From: Bacteroidales bacterium UBA1237
GTDB lineage: Bacteria; Bacteroidota; Bacteroidia; Bacteroidales; UBA932
NCBI GenBank assembly: GCA_002308935.1
Contig: DBWN01000234.1
Span: forward strand, 2,957 to 17,043
Direction: 5' to 3'
Length of the DNA stretch: 14,087 nt
Part shown: positions 7,711-14,087 of the stretch, piece after piece
How positions within the stretch are numbered: position 1 is the stretch's first letter
How the letters are laid out: the number at the start of each line of letters is the position of its first letter
Notes under the pieces: model-generated
What the model was told of the DNA's origin: nothing
Databases searched by the model: none
Seen by the model: only the letters and a program-made list of their open reading frames with translations
Made by a program: the position numbers and the translations under genes

Positions 7711-7729
7711 GAGGTTAAGTCAGAACCTC
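7711..7729. repeat. Hairpin spanning the Fic stop codon
   Basis: GAGGTT (7711-7716) and AACCTC (7724-7729) pair perfectly around a 7-base loop, and the Fic TAA lies at 7715-7717 inside it. There is no T-tract after it on the minus strand. It may stabilise the 3' end or act with the downstream inverted repeats. Confidence 0.3.
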
Positions 7730-8761
7730 CCAGTAGCCGTCGCGTTTGCCATTTTTGCGGATAAGGATGCCTTTCTTCTGAAGGCCGATGGTGATCCTTT
7801 TTACCGTGGAGATGGACTTACCGATGATTTTCTTAAGGTTCTCCTGCGTGATGTGGGGATTCTCCCCAACTGCTTTGATGACCGCCAATTCTTCAAAAGA
7901 ACAATCCAAAGTATCAAATTGAGACTTTGAAACATCCGGGGTGACACTTTGAACTGGTACGTGCATCTCCCGGTTGGAGAGAATGCTTTTTTCACCAAAA
8001 ATCAAGTTCCGGAAGAAACGCACCAGATACTGATCCGTGGCCGTAATTCCCTTTGTAAGGTTATTATAGTTTGCACGCACTAGAGCGTTGCGGAAGTACC
8101 AGGAGTGTTTTTCGAAAAGATCGTTATTAATTTCGAAGCCAAAGCTGCGGATGTACTTGATGGCAAAAACGGCGGCTGTCCGGGTGTTGCCCTCGCCGAA
8201 AGCATGAATCTGCCAGATACCTGAAATGAAACCGGCAATATGTTTCACGGCGTCCGCCAGACTTACTTCATCAAATGAAAAGGCTCGCTCCTGGGCAAAG
8301 TCATAGTCCAGTGTCTGGCGAATCATGTAAGAGTCTGAATAGAGTACAGAAGCTCCGTCTAGCACCCATTCTTTCTTGCTGATATTGTAATCGCGGAGTT
8401 GTCCAGCAAACGGGTAGATGCCGGAGAAAAGCCGCTGATGGATACTGATGAAGTAGTCCGGAGAGAATGTAAATGTATTCTCTGACAGAATGGAAGTAAT
8501 CGCCGCCGAGACTTTGTCAGCTTCCTCGGTCCTTTCATCCGCCTGCTCGCGACCGGCCTTGGACTCGTAATAACTGTCAAGCAGGCTCCGGACTTCCTCA
8601 ATGGAAATATCCCCTTCGATGTGTCTTTGAGCAGTTTCCTTCAGGTGCTCCGAGGTTTTGAGTCCGTCCACGTCCTGCAGGCCGATAGCGGTCTGCCAAA
8701 TATGGGCCTTCTCAACCTGCCCCGGTTCCCCTTGTTCGATGTATTTGTCGAAATCGCTCAT
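7715..8761 (-). CDS. Fic-domain protein with C-terminal winged helix
   Basis: This 348-residue Fic/DOC protein is a family that usually transfers AMP or another nucleotide moiety onto a target hydroxyl. The catalytic motif at 186-195 is HAFGEGNTRT. His186, Phe188, Glu190, Asn192 and Arg194 are kept, but the usual Gly after Asn is Thr and the second Arg of HxFx(D/E)GNGRxxR is Ala197. Residues about 20-66 (AIGLQDVDGLK, then HIEGDISIEEVR) resemble the small VbhA-type antitoxin fold fused to some Fic proteins; this is tentative. S90-I-L-S-E94-N95 also fits the inhibitory pattern [S/T]xxxE[G/N]. Residues about 286-348 form a winged helix-turn-helix, suggesting DNA binding or autoregulation. The ATG at 8761 is chosen over a TTG at 8794, which lies inside the -7 box. 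No partner gene adjoins it, so if it is a toxin the antitoxin is internal. Confidence 0.9.
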   Translation of the reverse strand: MSDFDKYIEQGEPGQVEKAHIWQTAIGLQDVDGLKTSEHLKETAQRHIEGDISIEEVRSLLDSYYESKAGREQADERTEEADKVSAAITSILSENTFTFSPDYFISIHQRLFSGIYPFAGQLRDYNISKKEWVLDGASVLYSDSYMIRQTLDYDFAQERAFSFDEVSLADAVKHIAGFISGIWQIHAFGEGNTRTAAVFAIKYIRSFGFEINNDLFEKHSWYFRNALVRANYNNLTKGITATDQYLVRFFRNLIFGEKSILSNREMHVPVQSVTPDVSKSQFDTLDCSFEELAVIKAVGENPHITQENLKKIIGKSISTVKRITIGLQKKGILIRKNGKRDGYWEVLT

Positions 8762-8791
8762 TAACACGTTCAGTCGATTGCTCTCAACATA

Positions 8792-8799
8792 CAAATATA
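8792..8799 (-). promoter_or_regulatory. Candidate -7 box for the Fic gene
   Basis: The minus strand reads TATATTTG (TAnnTTTG), with a TTG about 20 bases upstream (8820-8822) as a partial -33 element. Transcription starting near 8785 gives a leader of about 24 bases to the ATG at 8761. The box overlaps the alternative TTG codon at 8794, which argues against that start. Confidence 0.55.
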
Positions 8800-8910
8800 C
8801 TGAAAAATGAGCAGAAACACAAGGTCCGTTCTGTTTGAAATCAGCGGCCTAAAAACCATTTCCAGGCTGGGACAGTGTGAGTCATGGTTCGTCTCCTCCT
8901 CACTAGTAAA

Positions 8911-8950
8911 GAGGGCGATCTCAAGTCTATTGGACTTTTTGGTCACCCTC
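8911..8950 (-). terminator. Possible terminator hairpin of the Bat operon
   Basis: The arms GAGGGCGA (8911-8918) and TCACCCTC (8943-8950) pair with one C-A mismatch. Inside them AAGTC (8923-8927) pairs with GACTT (8933-8937) around a 5-base loop. It begins 44 bases after the batDE stop. Only three T residues follow on the minus strand, so an intrinsic terminator is plausible but not certain. Confidence 0.35.
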
Positions 8951-8993
8951 AAAAGCATTTATTCGCAAGATGGATAAAGTGAGTCCTCTCCTT

Positions 8994-11663
8994 TTATATT
9001 ATCTCCATGTCAGAAGATTTCATCCAACCTTCACGACCATCGGAAAGACGGATATTCCTCCATTCTCCCACCTCGTCGATGAGAGTAATTTTTGTCCCCT
9101 CATGAAGTACGAAAAGATCCTTGGCACTCTCAGATGAAGGAGAACTCTTGACAGAAGATACCGGCACCATCACAATGGCGGAATCAGCTTTCTCGTAATC
9201 CCGCTTCTGCCAGATGGACATGGAGAGAGAAAGCACGAAAAGGAGCAGCAGGACGATTCCCGTGAAGAATCCCAGTCTTCTCTTACCTGCCGTACTTCCC
9301 AGAATGAAAAGAAGAGCCATCGCGAGAGTGAGGGCGAACAACACAAGGGAAAGGACCGCCCAGACGTTCGAGCTCATCACATAGCAAAGATTCCTCATCC
9401 AGGATTTGAGGAAGAACTCCGGAACATCATCAATCCTGTCCTGAATCTGAGAGGAAGCGAACTCCAGGTTGAATCGTGCCTCCTTATGTGAAGGATCAGT
9501 TTTCAGAGCCCTTTCATAATTGAGAATAGCCTTAGGATATTCTCCTGCCTTGAAGTATGCGTTGCCGGCGTTGTAGTAAACGTCAGCCGACTCTATTCCG
9601 GCAGCGGAGATGGCTTCAAAGGCATTGGCTGCAGTCTGCCACTGTCCGGCCTCATATGCGGACACGCCCCTGGTCCACAAAGAATCAGGATAGGAGTCAG
9701 CGCCCTGAGCCGCGAATGGCATCAAAAGAGCAAGTATAACGGGAAGAGCCGCTCCCGCTTTCTTTGCGGTCGGATGTCCTTTCATTGAAGAATCTATTCT
9801 GGAAATCACTTCAACTGCACTGTCGTAGTGAGCTTTCATGGCTTCATTGCCGGAGTCTGGTGCGTAGCGGGCATATTCGCATGCATCCAATAGCGAGATG
9901 AACTGATCGGCAGTCTCCTGAGGCACACCTCCATCAAGGAGAGACGAGGAGATGTTTTCTCTGGTGAGGGATTCTCCGGAGATGTTCAGTTTGTCGCTTA
10001 TGAATCCCAGCAAAGCCCTGTGCAACTCCTCATAGAAGGCGGTATAAAGGTTCTTTGACAGGAAGTCGCCCGCTGTCTTGAGGCGTCCAAGAGCCATCTT
10101 GGTGGCTTTCCTGTTCCTGCTGGAGACGACATCCGCCTTCCTTGCCGCCATTCCCCTGAGAGCGGCCCACAAAGCGAAAAACGCTGCAAGAAGAAGAGCA
10201 GCCAGAATCCAGAAGAAAGGCTTGCCGACAAAGAAAGATGAGCCTCCGAATGATGGAGTCTTGGTCTTTATGTAACGGATGTCTTCACCAAGATTCCGGA
10301 CACCTTTACGGTCTGCAGCCTGAAGAGTGGACCCGGTTGAGGGAGCATAAGCGTCTCCTTCTCCTTTGGCGACCTTGTATGTGATGGGTTCAGTCCTTAG
10401 GGTCACATACTGTCCTGAAGAAGTGTCATAATAAGAGTACTCGATAGGTTCAATCGTGAACTCGCCGTGACTTCTCGGAATGAAAGGATACTCGAAACTC
10501 TTGCTGCCGGAAGTGCCTCCTGTACCCCTGTCCATGTTTTCGGTGACCTTGGTGTCATACACTTCCATATCCGGAGGGAACGATACTTTCGGGGCCTCAA
10601 GAAGCGAAACATTGCCCTTTCCGTTCACGGTAACCAGCAACGATACTGCCTCATGGGTCTTCAAGGAGTCCTTTGACATCTTCGCCGAGATCGTGAACTT
10701 TCCGACTCCTCCTCCGAAAGATGAAGGTGCGCCTCCCGGAAGAGCTTTCACGTTGACGGTAGTAGTAGGAGTGGATATCCTTTTACGGATGGTACGGTAG
10801 TCATCTTCGAAGAAACTGTCAAAGATGCTCCTGCTTCCGGAAGAAGTCCTGACATTGACCAGAACCACCAGTTCTGCCGGATCTATCTGAAGAGAACCGG
10901 CCTGCTGGGGGATGATCACATAACGGCGCAGAACTGCAGTATTGTAAATCTTGTCGTCGAGAGTCTCACGGCGGAATTCAATATTGGTGGGAGCTTCGGT
11001 CTCCTGGCTCCAGAATCCGTTGAAAGAAGGGAACTTCGCATCCTCGAATCCGGCAATATTAACTCTCTGATACAGTTTGAGTGTTGCAGTTATCGGCTCG
11101 CCTATTACAGCTGAATTGCGGCTTAGGGTGAATCTCATGAAAAGATCGTCAGAGGAGATTTCTCCACTTGAAGAACGTGATGAGCCCTGGGTGGAACCAC
11201 CCTGAGAAGATCCTCCCCTGGAAGATGAAGACGAGGAGCCGTTGGCCACTACTTCAATGGACACTGCCCTTGAAGTTATGGTCTCACCGTTGACCTTGGC
11301 GCTGGCGCTCGGAAGCTGGAAAGTACCCGCTGACTTGGGTGCCAAAATATAAGTGAAAGTATGCTGCGAAGTGCGGCTTCTCTTGCCGTTGAGAATCTGT
11401 ATCGAAGTGGAAGTACCCCTTTGGGGACCCCATACCAGCTGGAAATCAGAGCCCGGTTCCCATTGGAAATCAGACGGAGAATCATCACCTTCAATGACGA
11501 AGGCCACATTGAACTGTTCATCGAGACCTACCACATTCGGAGCCTCGACCTTGATGCTCGTCTGCGCGCGAAGCACAGAGGGCATAATGACGGAAACGGC
11601 AAGGAGCGCCAATATGGAGGCGGCCTTGCGGATTCCAGCGTGTATGAACGATCCTTTGAACAT
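8994..11663 (-). CDS. batD: BatD-BatE fusion protein
   Basis: This 889-residue protein joins two normally separate Bat aerotolerance proteins. The BatD part (about 1-626) has a signal peptide ending near LRAQ, tandem beta-rich periplasmic domains, a Ser/Gly-rich linker (about 142-166), a membrane helix (about 481-503) and a cytoplasmic helical tail. The BatE part starts at Met627 (codon 9783-9785) with what looks like BatE's own signal peptide (to about 655), then TPRs (clearest about 694-726), two membrane helices (about 768-790 and 799-816) and a C-terminal SH3-like domain (about 830-889). No stop or frameshift separates the halves. As an internal helix, the old signal peptide would put the TPRs back in the periplasm, so the topology is coherent. 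The ATG at 11663 follows the batC stop by 5 bases; the TTG at 11675 would overlap batC. It probably works with BatA/B/C in one envelope complex. Confidence 0.88.
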   Translation of the reverse strand: MFKGSFIHAGIRKAASILALLAVSVIMPSVLRAQTSIKVEAPNVVGLDEQFNVAFVIEGDDSPSDFQWEPGSDFQLVWGPQRGTSTSIQILNGKRSRTSQHTFTYILAPKSAGTFQLPSASAKVNGETITSRAVSIEVVANGSSSSSSRGGSSQGGSTQGSSRSSSGEISSDDLFMRFTLSRNSAVIGEPITATLKLYQRVNIAGFEDAKFPSFNGFWSQETEAPTNIEFRRETLDDKIYNTAVLRRYVIIPQQAGSLQIDPAELVVLVNVRTSSGSRSIFDSFFEDDYRTIRKRISTPTTTVNVKALPGGAPSSFGGGVGKFTISAKMSKDSLKTHEAVSLLVTVNGKGNVSLLEAPKVSFPPDMEVYDTKVTENMDRGTGGTSGSKSFEYPFIPRSHGEFTIEPIEYSYYDTSSGQYVTLRTEPITYKVAKGEGDAYAPSTGSTLQAADRKGVRNLGEDIRYIKTKTPSFGGSSFFVGKPFFWILAALLLAAFFALWAALRGMAARKADVVSSRNRKATKMALGRLKTAGDFLSKNLYTAFYEELHRALLGFISDKLNISGESLTRENISSSLLDGGVPQETADQFISLLDACEYARYAPDSGNEAMKAHYDSAVEVISRIDSSMKGHPTAKKAGAALPVILALLMPFAAQGADSYPDSLWTRGVSAYEAGQWQTAANAFEAISAAGIESADVYYNAGNAYFKAGEYPKAILNYERALKTDPSHKEARFNLEFASSQIQDRIDDVPEFFLKSWMRNLCYVMSSNVWAVLSLVLFALTLAMALLFILGSTAGKRRLGFFTGIVLLLLFVLSLSMSIWQKRDYEKADSAIVMVPVSSVKSSPSSESAKDLFVLHEGTKITLIDEVGEWRNIRLSDGREGWMKSSDMEII

Positions 11664-11668
11664 CTTCT

Positions 11669-12430
11669 TTACCAATTCTTCTCTTTCTGCCTTGATTTGA
11701 GAACCTCGGCCTTCTCCTTGTTCACCTTATCCTGCGTTTCTTTCTCCTTTGCCTGAATGGCCTGGAGCATCTGCTGGGCCTGCTGAGGTGAAATCTTCAC
11801 ATCCTGAGGCTGTTGTCCCTGCTGGGACTGGTTGTCCTTCTGGTCTTGATTCTGATTTCCGTTATTCTGCTGATCCTGATTCTGTTGATCCTGCTGATTC
11901 TGTTTATTGTCGACACCTCCGTTCTGTTCTTGGTTCTGGTCCTGGTCCTGCTGTTGATCATTGTCTCCTCCGCCTCCGTTCTGCTGCTGTTCCTCCAGCT
12001 TCTTCTTTGCATAGATGTAATTTTCTTTCGCATCCATATCGGAAGGGTTACGGAGAAGGGATTCCTTGAGTGCGTCGACAGCACCCTGCCAGTCCTGCTT
12101 GGCGATAGCGACATCCCCTTTATTGTAGTAATACTGTGCGCCGTAAGGTGACACCTTCGCCGCCTCAGAGAGGCTTTCCAGGCGGGTCGCGGCTTCTTCG
12201 ACATTCTCCTGCCGGAAGAGGTTGTTCGCAAGATTGTATCCCGCGGCGAATGACGTCGAGTCTTTTGCCAAGGCCTTGCGGTAGCTTATATCAGCCTGGA
12301 CATGATCCCCTTTACGGAACCTGCGGTTACCTTGACGTACGTCATGCCTGTCCGCCTGAGCGTATCCACCCTGACAGACGATCAGCATCAGCAGAACCGA
12401 CAACAACGTATGCAACAAATTTCTTCCCAT
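11669..12430 (-). CDS. batC: BatC, TPR protein with Q/N/D-rich region
   Basis: This 253-residue exported protein has a signal peptide ending near GGYA-Q25. TPR-like helices span about 28-130, with repeats around QADISYRKALAKDS, YYNKGDVAIAKQDW and GAVDALKESLLRNPSD. Residues about 147-209 are an extreme low-complexity stretch of Gln, Asn, Asp and Gly, followed by a charged helical tail rich in Lys and Glu. This layout matches BatC, a TPR partner of BatA/BatB. It is presumed to scaffold the complex in the periplasm. It starts one base after the batB stop, and batDE begins 5 bases after its own stop, so translational coupling is likely. Confidence 0.88.
   Translation of the reverse strand: MGRNLLHTLLSVLLMLIVCQGGYAQADRHDVRQGNRRFRKGDHVQADISYRKALAKDSTSFAAGYNLANNLFRQENVEEAATRLESLSEAAKVSPYGAQYYYNKGDVAIAKQDWQGAVDALKESLLRNPSDMDAKENYIYAKKKLEEQQQNGGGGDNDQQQDQDQNQEQNGGVDNKQNQQDQQNQDQQNNGNQNQDQKDNQSQQGQQPQDVKISPQQAQQMLQAIQAKEKETQDKVNKEKAEVLKSRQKEKNW
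11804..11992 (-). repeat. Low-complexity CAG/CAA/GAC-type coding repeat in batC
   Basis: About 63 codons encode almost only Gln, Asn, Asp and Gly. The DNA is a degenerate mixture of CAG, CAA, AAC, GAT and GAC codons rather than a pure tandem repeat. Such stretches may change length between strains; codons are varied enough that slippage should be modest. Confidence 0.7.
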
Positions 12431-12431
12431 C

Positions 12432-13442
12432 CTAAGATTCCTCCCTTGTGAAGAGATGACGGCGGGAGCGTCTCTCCCCTATCAGCATCTCGATTATGAA
12501 CAGCACCAAAGCAGCACCGAGGAAGTACATGAACTGTTCATCAAATTCCTCGAACTGGATGGAATCGAATTCCTCATCCTCCATCCTGCGGATGTCATCA
12601 ATGATGGGGTTGAGTCCGAATTCCTCATTTCCTGCATGGATATATGCGCCACCTCCTGCCTGGGCTATATCCTGAAGGGTCTTTTCGTCAAGTTTCGTCA
12701 CGACAATGTTGCCGTCCTTGTCCTTGAGAAGATCTCCGTCCATGGGTATGGGCTGCCCTTGAACTGATCCCACACCGATCGTATAGACCTTGATGCCCAT
12801 TTCGGCGGCTTGGGCGGCAGCCTCAACGGGATCGTCCTCATGGTTCTCTCCATCGGTGATGACGACGATAGCGCGGCTTTTCTCACTCTGAGCACTGAAA
12901 CTCCTGATGGCAGTAAGGATAGCTTCTCCGATGGCGGTACCCTGCACAGGGACTGATTCCGTGGAGATGCTCCCGAGGAACATCTTCGCAGAAACGTAAT
13001 CAGTGGTGATCGGAAGCTGGACAAAGGATGTTCCGGCGAACAATATGAGGCCGATCCTGTCATCCTGAAGCCGGTCGGAAAGGCGAGAAATCGCGAGCTT
13101 GGCCCTTTCCAGACGGTTAGGGCTGTAGTCCTGGGCGAGCATGGAGTTGGAGACGTCAAGAACCACTATGACCTCCGCTCCCCTGGCTTTGTGTTCAGAA
13201 AGCTTGGCTCCGATCTGAGGCCTGGATACTCCTACTACCAGACAGAAAAATGCGAGGCAGAAGAGCACCATCCTGACCCAACCCTTGGACCTTGAATAAG
13301 AAGGCATCAGGGCTTTGGTCAGCTCCTCGTCACCGAACTTGCGCACACGGGCGTTCCTTCTGTACCGCTTGAAGCCGTACAGGAGCAGGAGCACCGGAAT
13401 CAGAAGCAACAGTGCAAGATATTGCGGTTGTGCGAAATACAT
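12432..13442 (-). CDS. batB: BatB, membrane-anchored von Willebrand factor A protein
   Basis: This 336-residue protein has two N-terminal membrane helices (about 8-22 and 57-72), a VWA domain (about 90-285) and a C-terminal helix (about 305-321). The metal-ion-dependent adhesion site is complete: DVSNS (Asp96, Ser98, Ser100), Thr169 in QGTAIGEA, and Asp197 in ITDGEN. It should therefore bind a divalent metal and a protein ligand. An acidic patch (EDEEFDSIQFEEFDEQ, about 288-303) precedes the last helix. In Bacteroides the Bat genes affect aerotolerance, and VWA proteins of this class act with MoxR AAA+ ATPases. The gene is preceded by an unusually strong Shine-Dalgarno and lies 15 bases after batA. 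Confidence 0.93.
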   Translation of the reverse strand: MYFAQPQYLALLLLIPVLLLLYGFKRYRRNARVRKFGDEELTKALMPSYSRSKGWVRMVLFCLAFFCLVVGVSRPQIGAKLSEHKARGAEVIVVLDVSNSMLAQDYSPNRLERAKLAISRLSDRLQDDRIGLILFAGTSFVQLPITTDYVSAKMFLGSISTESVPVQGTAIGEAILTAIRSFSAQSEKSRAIVVITDGENHEDDPVEAAAQAAEMGIKVYTIGVGSVQGQPIPMDGDLLKDKDGNIVVTKLDEKTLQDIAQAGGGAYIHAGNEEFGLNPIIDDIRRMEDEEFDSIQFEEFDEQFMYFLGAALVLFIIEMLIGERRSRRHLFTREES

Positions 13443-13446
13443 CTCT

Positions 13447-13452
13447 CCTCCT
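13447..13452 (-). promoter_or_regulatory. Strong Shine-Dalgarno before batB
   Basis: The minus strand reads AGGAGG four bases before the batB ATG at 13442. Most genes here have no such site, as is usual in Bacteroidota, so this one stands out. It fixes the batB start and may give BatB a different translation level from its neighbours. Confidence 0.55.
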
Positions 13453-13457
13453 TTCTT

Positions 13458-14087
13458 CTATGGCAATCTTCTGCGGAACAGCATAAGCAATATCTCCGCC
13501 AATATGCATAATAACGCCGCGACGGCATATTTGCCGAACAGTTCCTTGTACACCGGGAAGCTGTCAATGGTGGTACGGGTAGTCTCCATCCGGCTTATCT
13601 CCGAATAGATTTCCGCCAGCTTGGTGTTGTCAGTCGCCCTGAAATACCTGCCTCCGGTAACAGACGCTATACCTTTTAGCAGATCCTCGTCTATCTCGAC
13701 TTGCACCTGCTGCATTTCCACTCCCCACGGAGTGATCACAGGATATGGTGCAGTACCGTTCGCACCGACACCGATCGTATATACCCTGACACCGTATGTG
13801 GCGGCGATGTCCGCTGCAGTGGCGGGAGTGATCTCTCCGCTGTTGTTCACACCGTCTGTGAGAAGGATCACGACACGGCTCTTCGCATCCGAATCCTTCA
13901 TCCTTGCCACGGCGGTAGCAAGGCCGTTACCGATGGCGGTACCGTCATCGATAAGACCGGTCTCGATGTCCTGGATAAGATTGATCAGGGTGGAACGGTC
14001 CGTTGTCAAAGGGCACTGGGTATAACTTTCTCCGGCAAAGACCACTATTCCGATTCTGTCGGAAGGTCTCTGGGATATGAACTCTAT
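13458..14087 (-). CDS. batA: BatA, von Willebrand factor A protein, C-terminal 209 residues (5' end beyond right edge)
   Basis: The frame is open to the last base of the window and begins IEFISQRPSDRIGIVVFAGE, so an internal start at 14045 (GTG) is not real. The visible part is the second half of a VWA domain: the MIDAS Thr in DDGTAIGNG and Asp in LLTDGVNNSGE are intact, while the DxSxS end lies outside. It ends with one membrane helix (AVAALLCILAEILLML) and a basic RRR tail, which would be cytoplasmic. It is a paralogue of BatB: both share the block around the MIDAS Thr and the YTIGVG strand. Position directly before batB supports BatA. Genes expected further upstream are a DUF58 protein and a MoxR ATPase. 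Confidence 0.92.
   Translation of the reverse strand: MEFISQRPSDRIGIVVFAGESYTQCPLTTDRSTLINLIQDIETGLIDDGTAIGNGLATAVARMKDSDAKSRVVILLTDGVNNSGEITPATAADIAATYGVRVYTIGVGANGTAPYPVITPWGVEMQQVQVEIDEDLLKGIASVTGGRYFRATDNTKLAEIYSEISRMETTRTTIDSFPVYKELFGKYAVAALLCILAEILLMLFRRRLP

Larger units (their letters stand above)
7448..7714. other. 267-base gap between the Fic gene and the phosphoesterase gene
   Basis: No recognisable gene lies here. It contains a candidate promoter for the phosphoesterase operon (7502-7509), an imperfect stem-loop (7576-7625), a 12-base perfect palindrome (7659-7670), a hairpin touching the Fic stop (7711-7729), and motifs repeated on the far side of the Fic gene (7544-7560 and 7675-7689). 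A 54-codon minus-strand frame, ATG 7705 to stop 7541, begins 10 bases after the Fic stop. It has no recognisable motif and no visible ribosome site, and its frame would run across the hairpins, so I do not call it a gene. Confidence 0.6.
8762..8993. other. 232-base gap between batDE and the Fic gene
   Basis: I see no gene here. It contains the Fic promoter box (8792-8799), a hairpin (8911-8950) and two short motifs (8933-8948 and 8976-8989) that recur in the gap on the other side of the Fic gene. A minus-strand frame stays open across 8770-8958, but it crosses the promoter and hairpin and has no recognisable protein motif. Confidence 0.55.

Noticed and set aside
8762..8794. TTG start at 8794 extending the Fic protein by 11 residues
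   Set aside because: The TTG lies inside the TATATTTG -7 box, so it would precede the transcript start; the ATG at 8761 fits better.
8770..8958. 62-codon minus-strand frame in the gap before the Fic gene
   Set aside because: It crosses the Fic promoter and the candidate Bat terminator and has no recognisable motif. A whole-genome search for copies of this gap would be the deciding test.
7541..8993. Insertion sequence or integrative element around the Fic gene
   Set aside because: Repeated motifs are present but there is no transposase, integrase or clear terminal inverted repeat; kept only as a finding.
11813..12151. Leucine/valine-rich plus-strand frame that looks like a membrane protein
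   Set aside because: It is the reverse complement of the Gln/Asn/Asp-rich part of batC; CTG/GTT-type codons arise from that composition, not selection.

Overview
The window looks like a chromosome segment from a member of the Bacteroidota, most likely Bacteroidales. The evidence is an aerotolerance (Bat) operon in the batA-batB-batC-batD-batE order known from Bacteroides, Bacteroidota-style -7 boxes (TAnnTTTG) upstream of several genes, mostly absent Shine-Dalgarno sequences, and many secreted or lipid-anchored proteins. By eye the base composition is about half GC. I cannot name a genus.

Layout from left to right. (1) 1-227, minus: the N-terminus of glyA, running off the left edge. (2) 376-933, plus: a SpoU/TrmH-family RNA 2'-O-methyltransferase, divergent from glyA; the gap between them carries a -7-like box for each direction. 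(3) 1001-7447, minus, read right to left as one tight four-gene unit: an exported metallophosphoesterase/beta-propeller fusion, an exported GH2 beta-galactosidase, and two tandem paralogous nitroreductases that each carry a lipoprotein signal. Gaps are 21, 22 and 2 bases. It converges on the methyltransferase gene, with a hairpin between them that could terminate both ways. (4) 7715-8761, minus: a single Fic protein with a C-terminal winged helix and its own likely promoter, between two gene-free gaps that share repeated motifs. (5) 8994-14087, minus: the Bat operon with batA (5' end missing), batB, batC and one long gene joining batD and batE. batA-batB are 15 bases apart, batB-batC 1 base and batC-batDE 5 bases, so they are very probably co-transcribed.

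How the genes fit together. BatA and BatB are membrane-anchored von Willebrand A proteins with intact metal sites, BatC is a periplasmic TPR protein with a long Q/N/D-rich stretch, and BatD-BatE supplies beta-rich periplasmic domains, TPRs and an SH3-like domain. They probably form one cell-envelope complex with an AAA+ MoxR ATPase that would lie beyond the right edge. The metallophosphoesterase/galactosidase/nitroreductase unit is entirely exported but has no obvious single pathway.

The points most worth a second look are the batD-batE fusion with BatE's signal peptide now internal, the pair of lipoprotein nitroreductases, the phosphoesterase/propeller fusion heading an odd operon, and the Fic gene with a non-canonical active-site motif sitting between repeated sequences. 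I found no tRNA, rRNA, CRISPR array or transposase gene.
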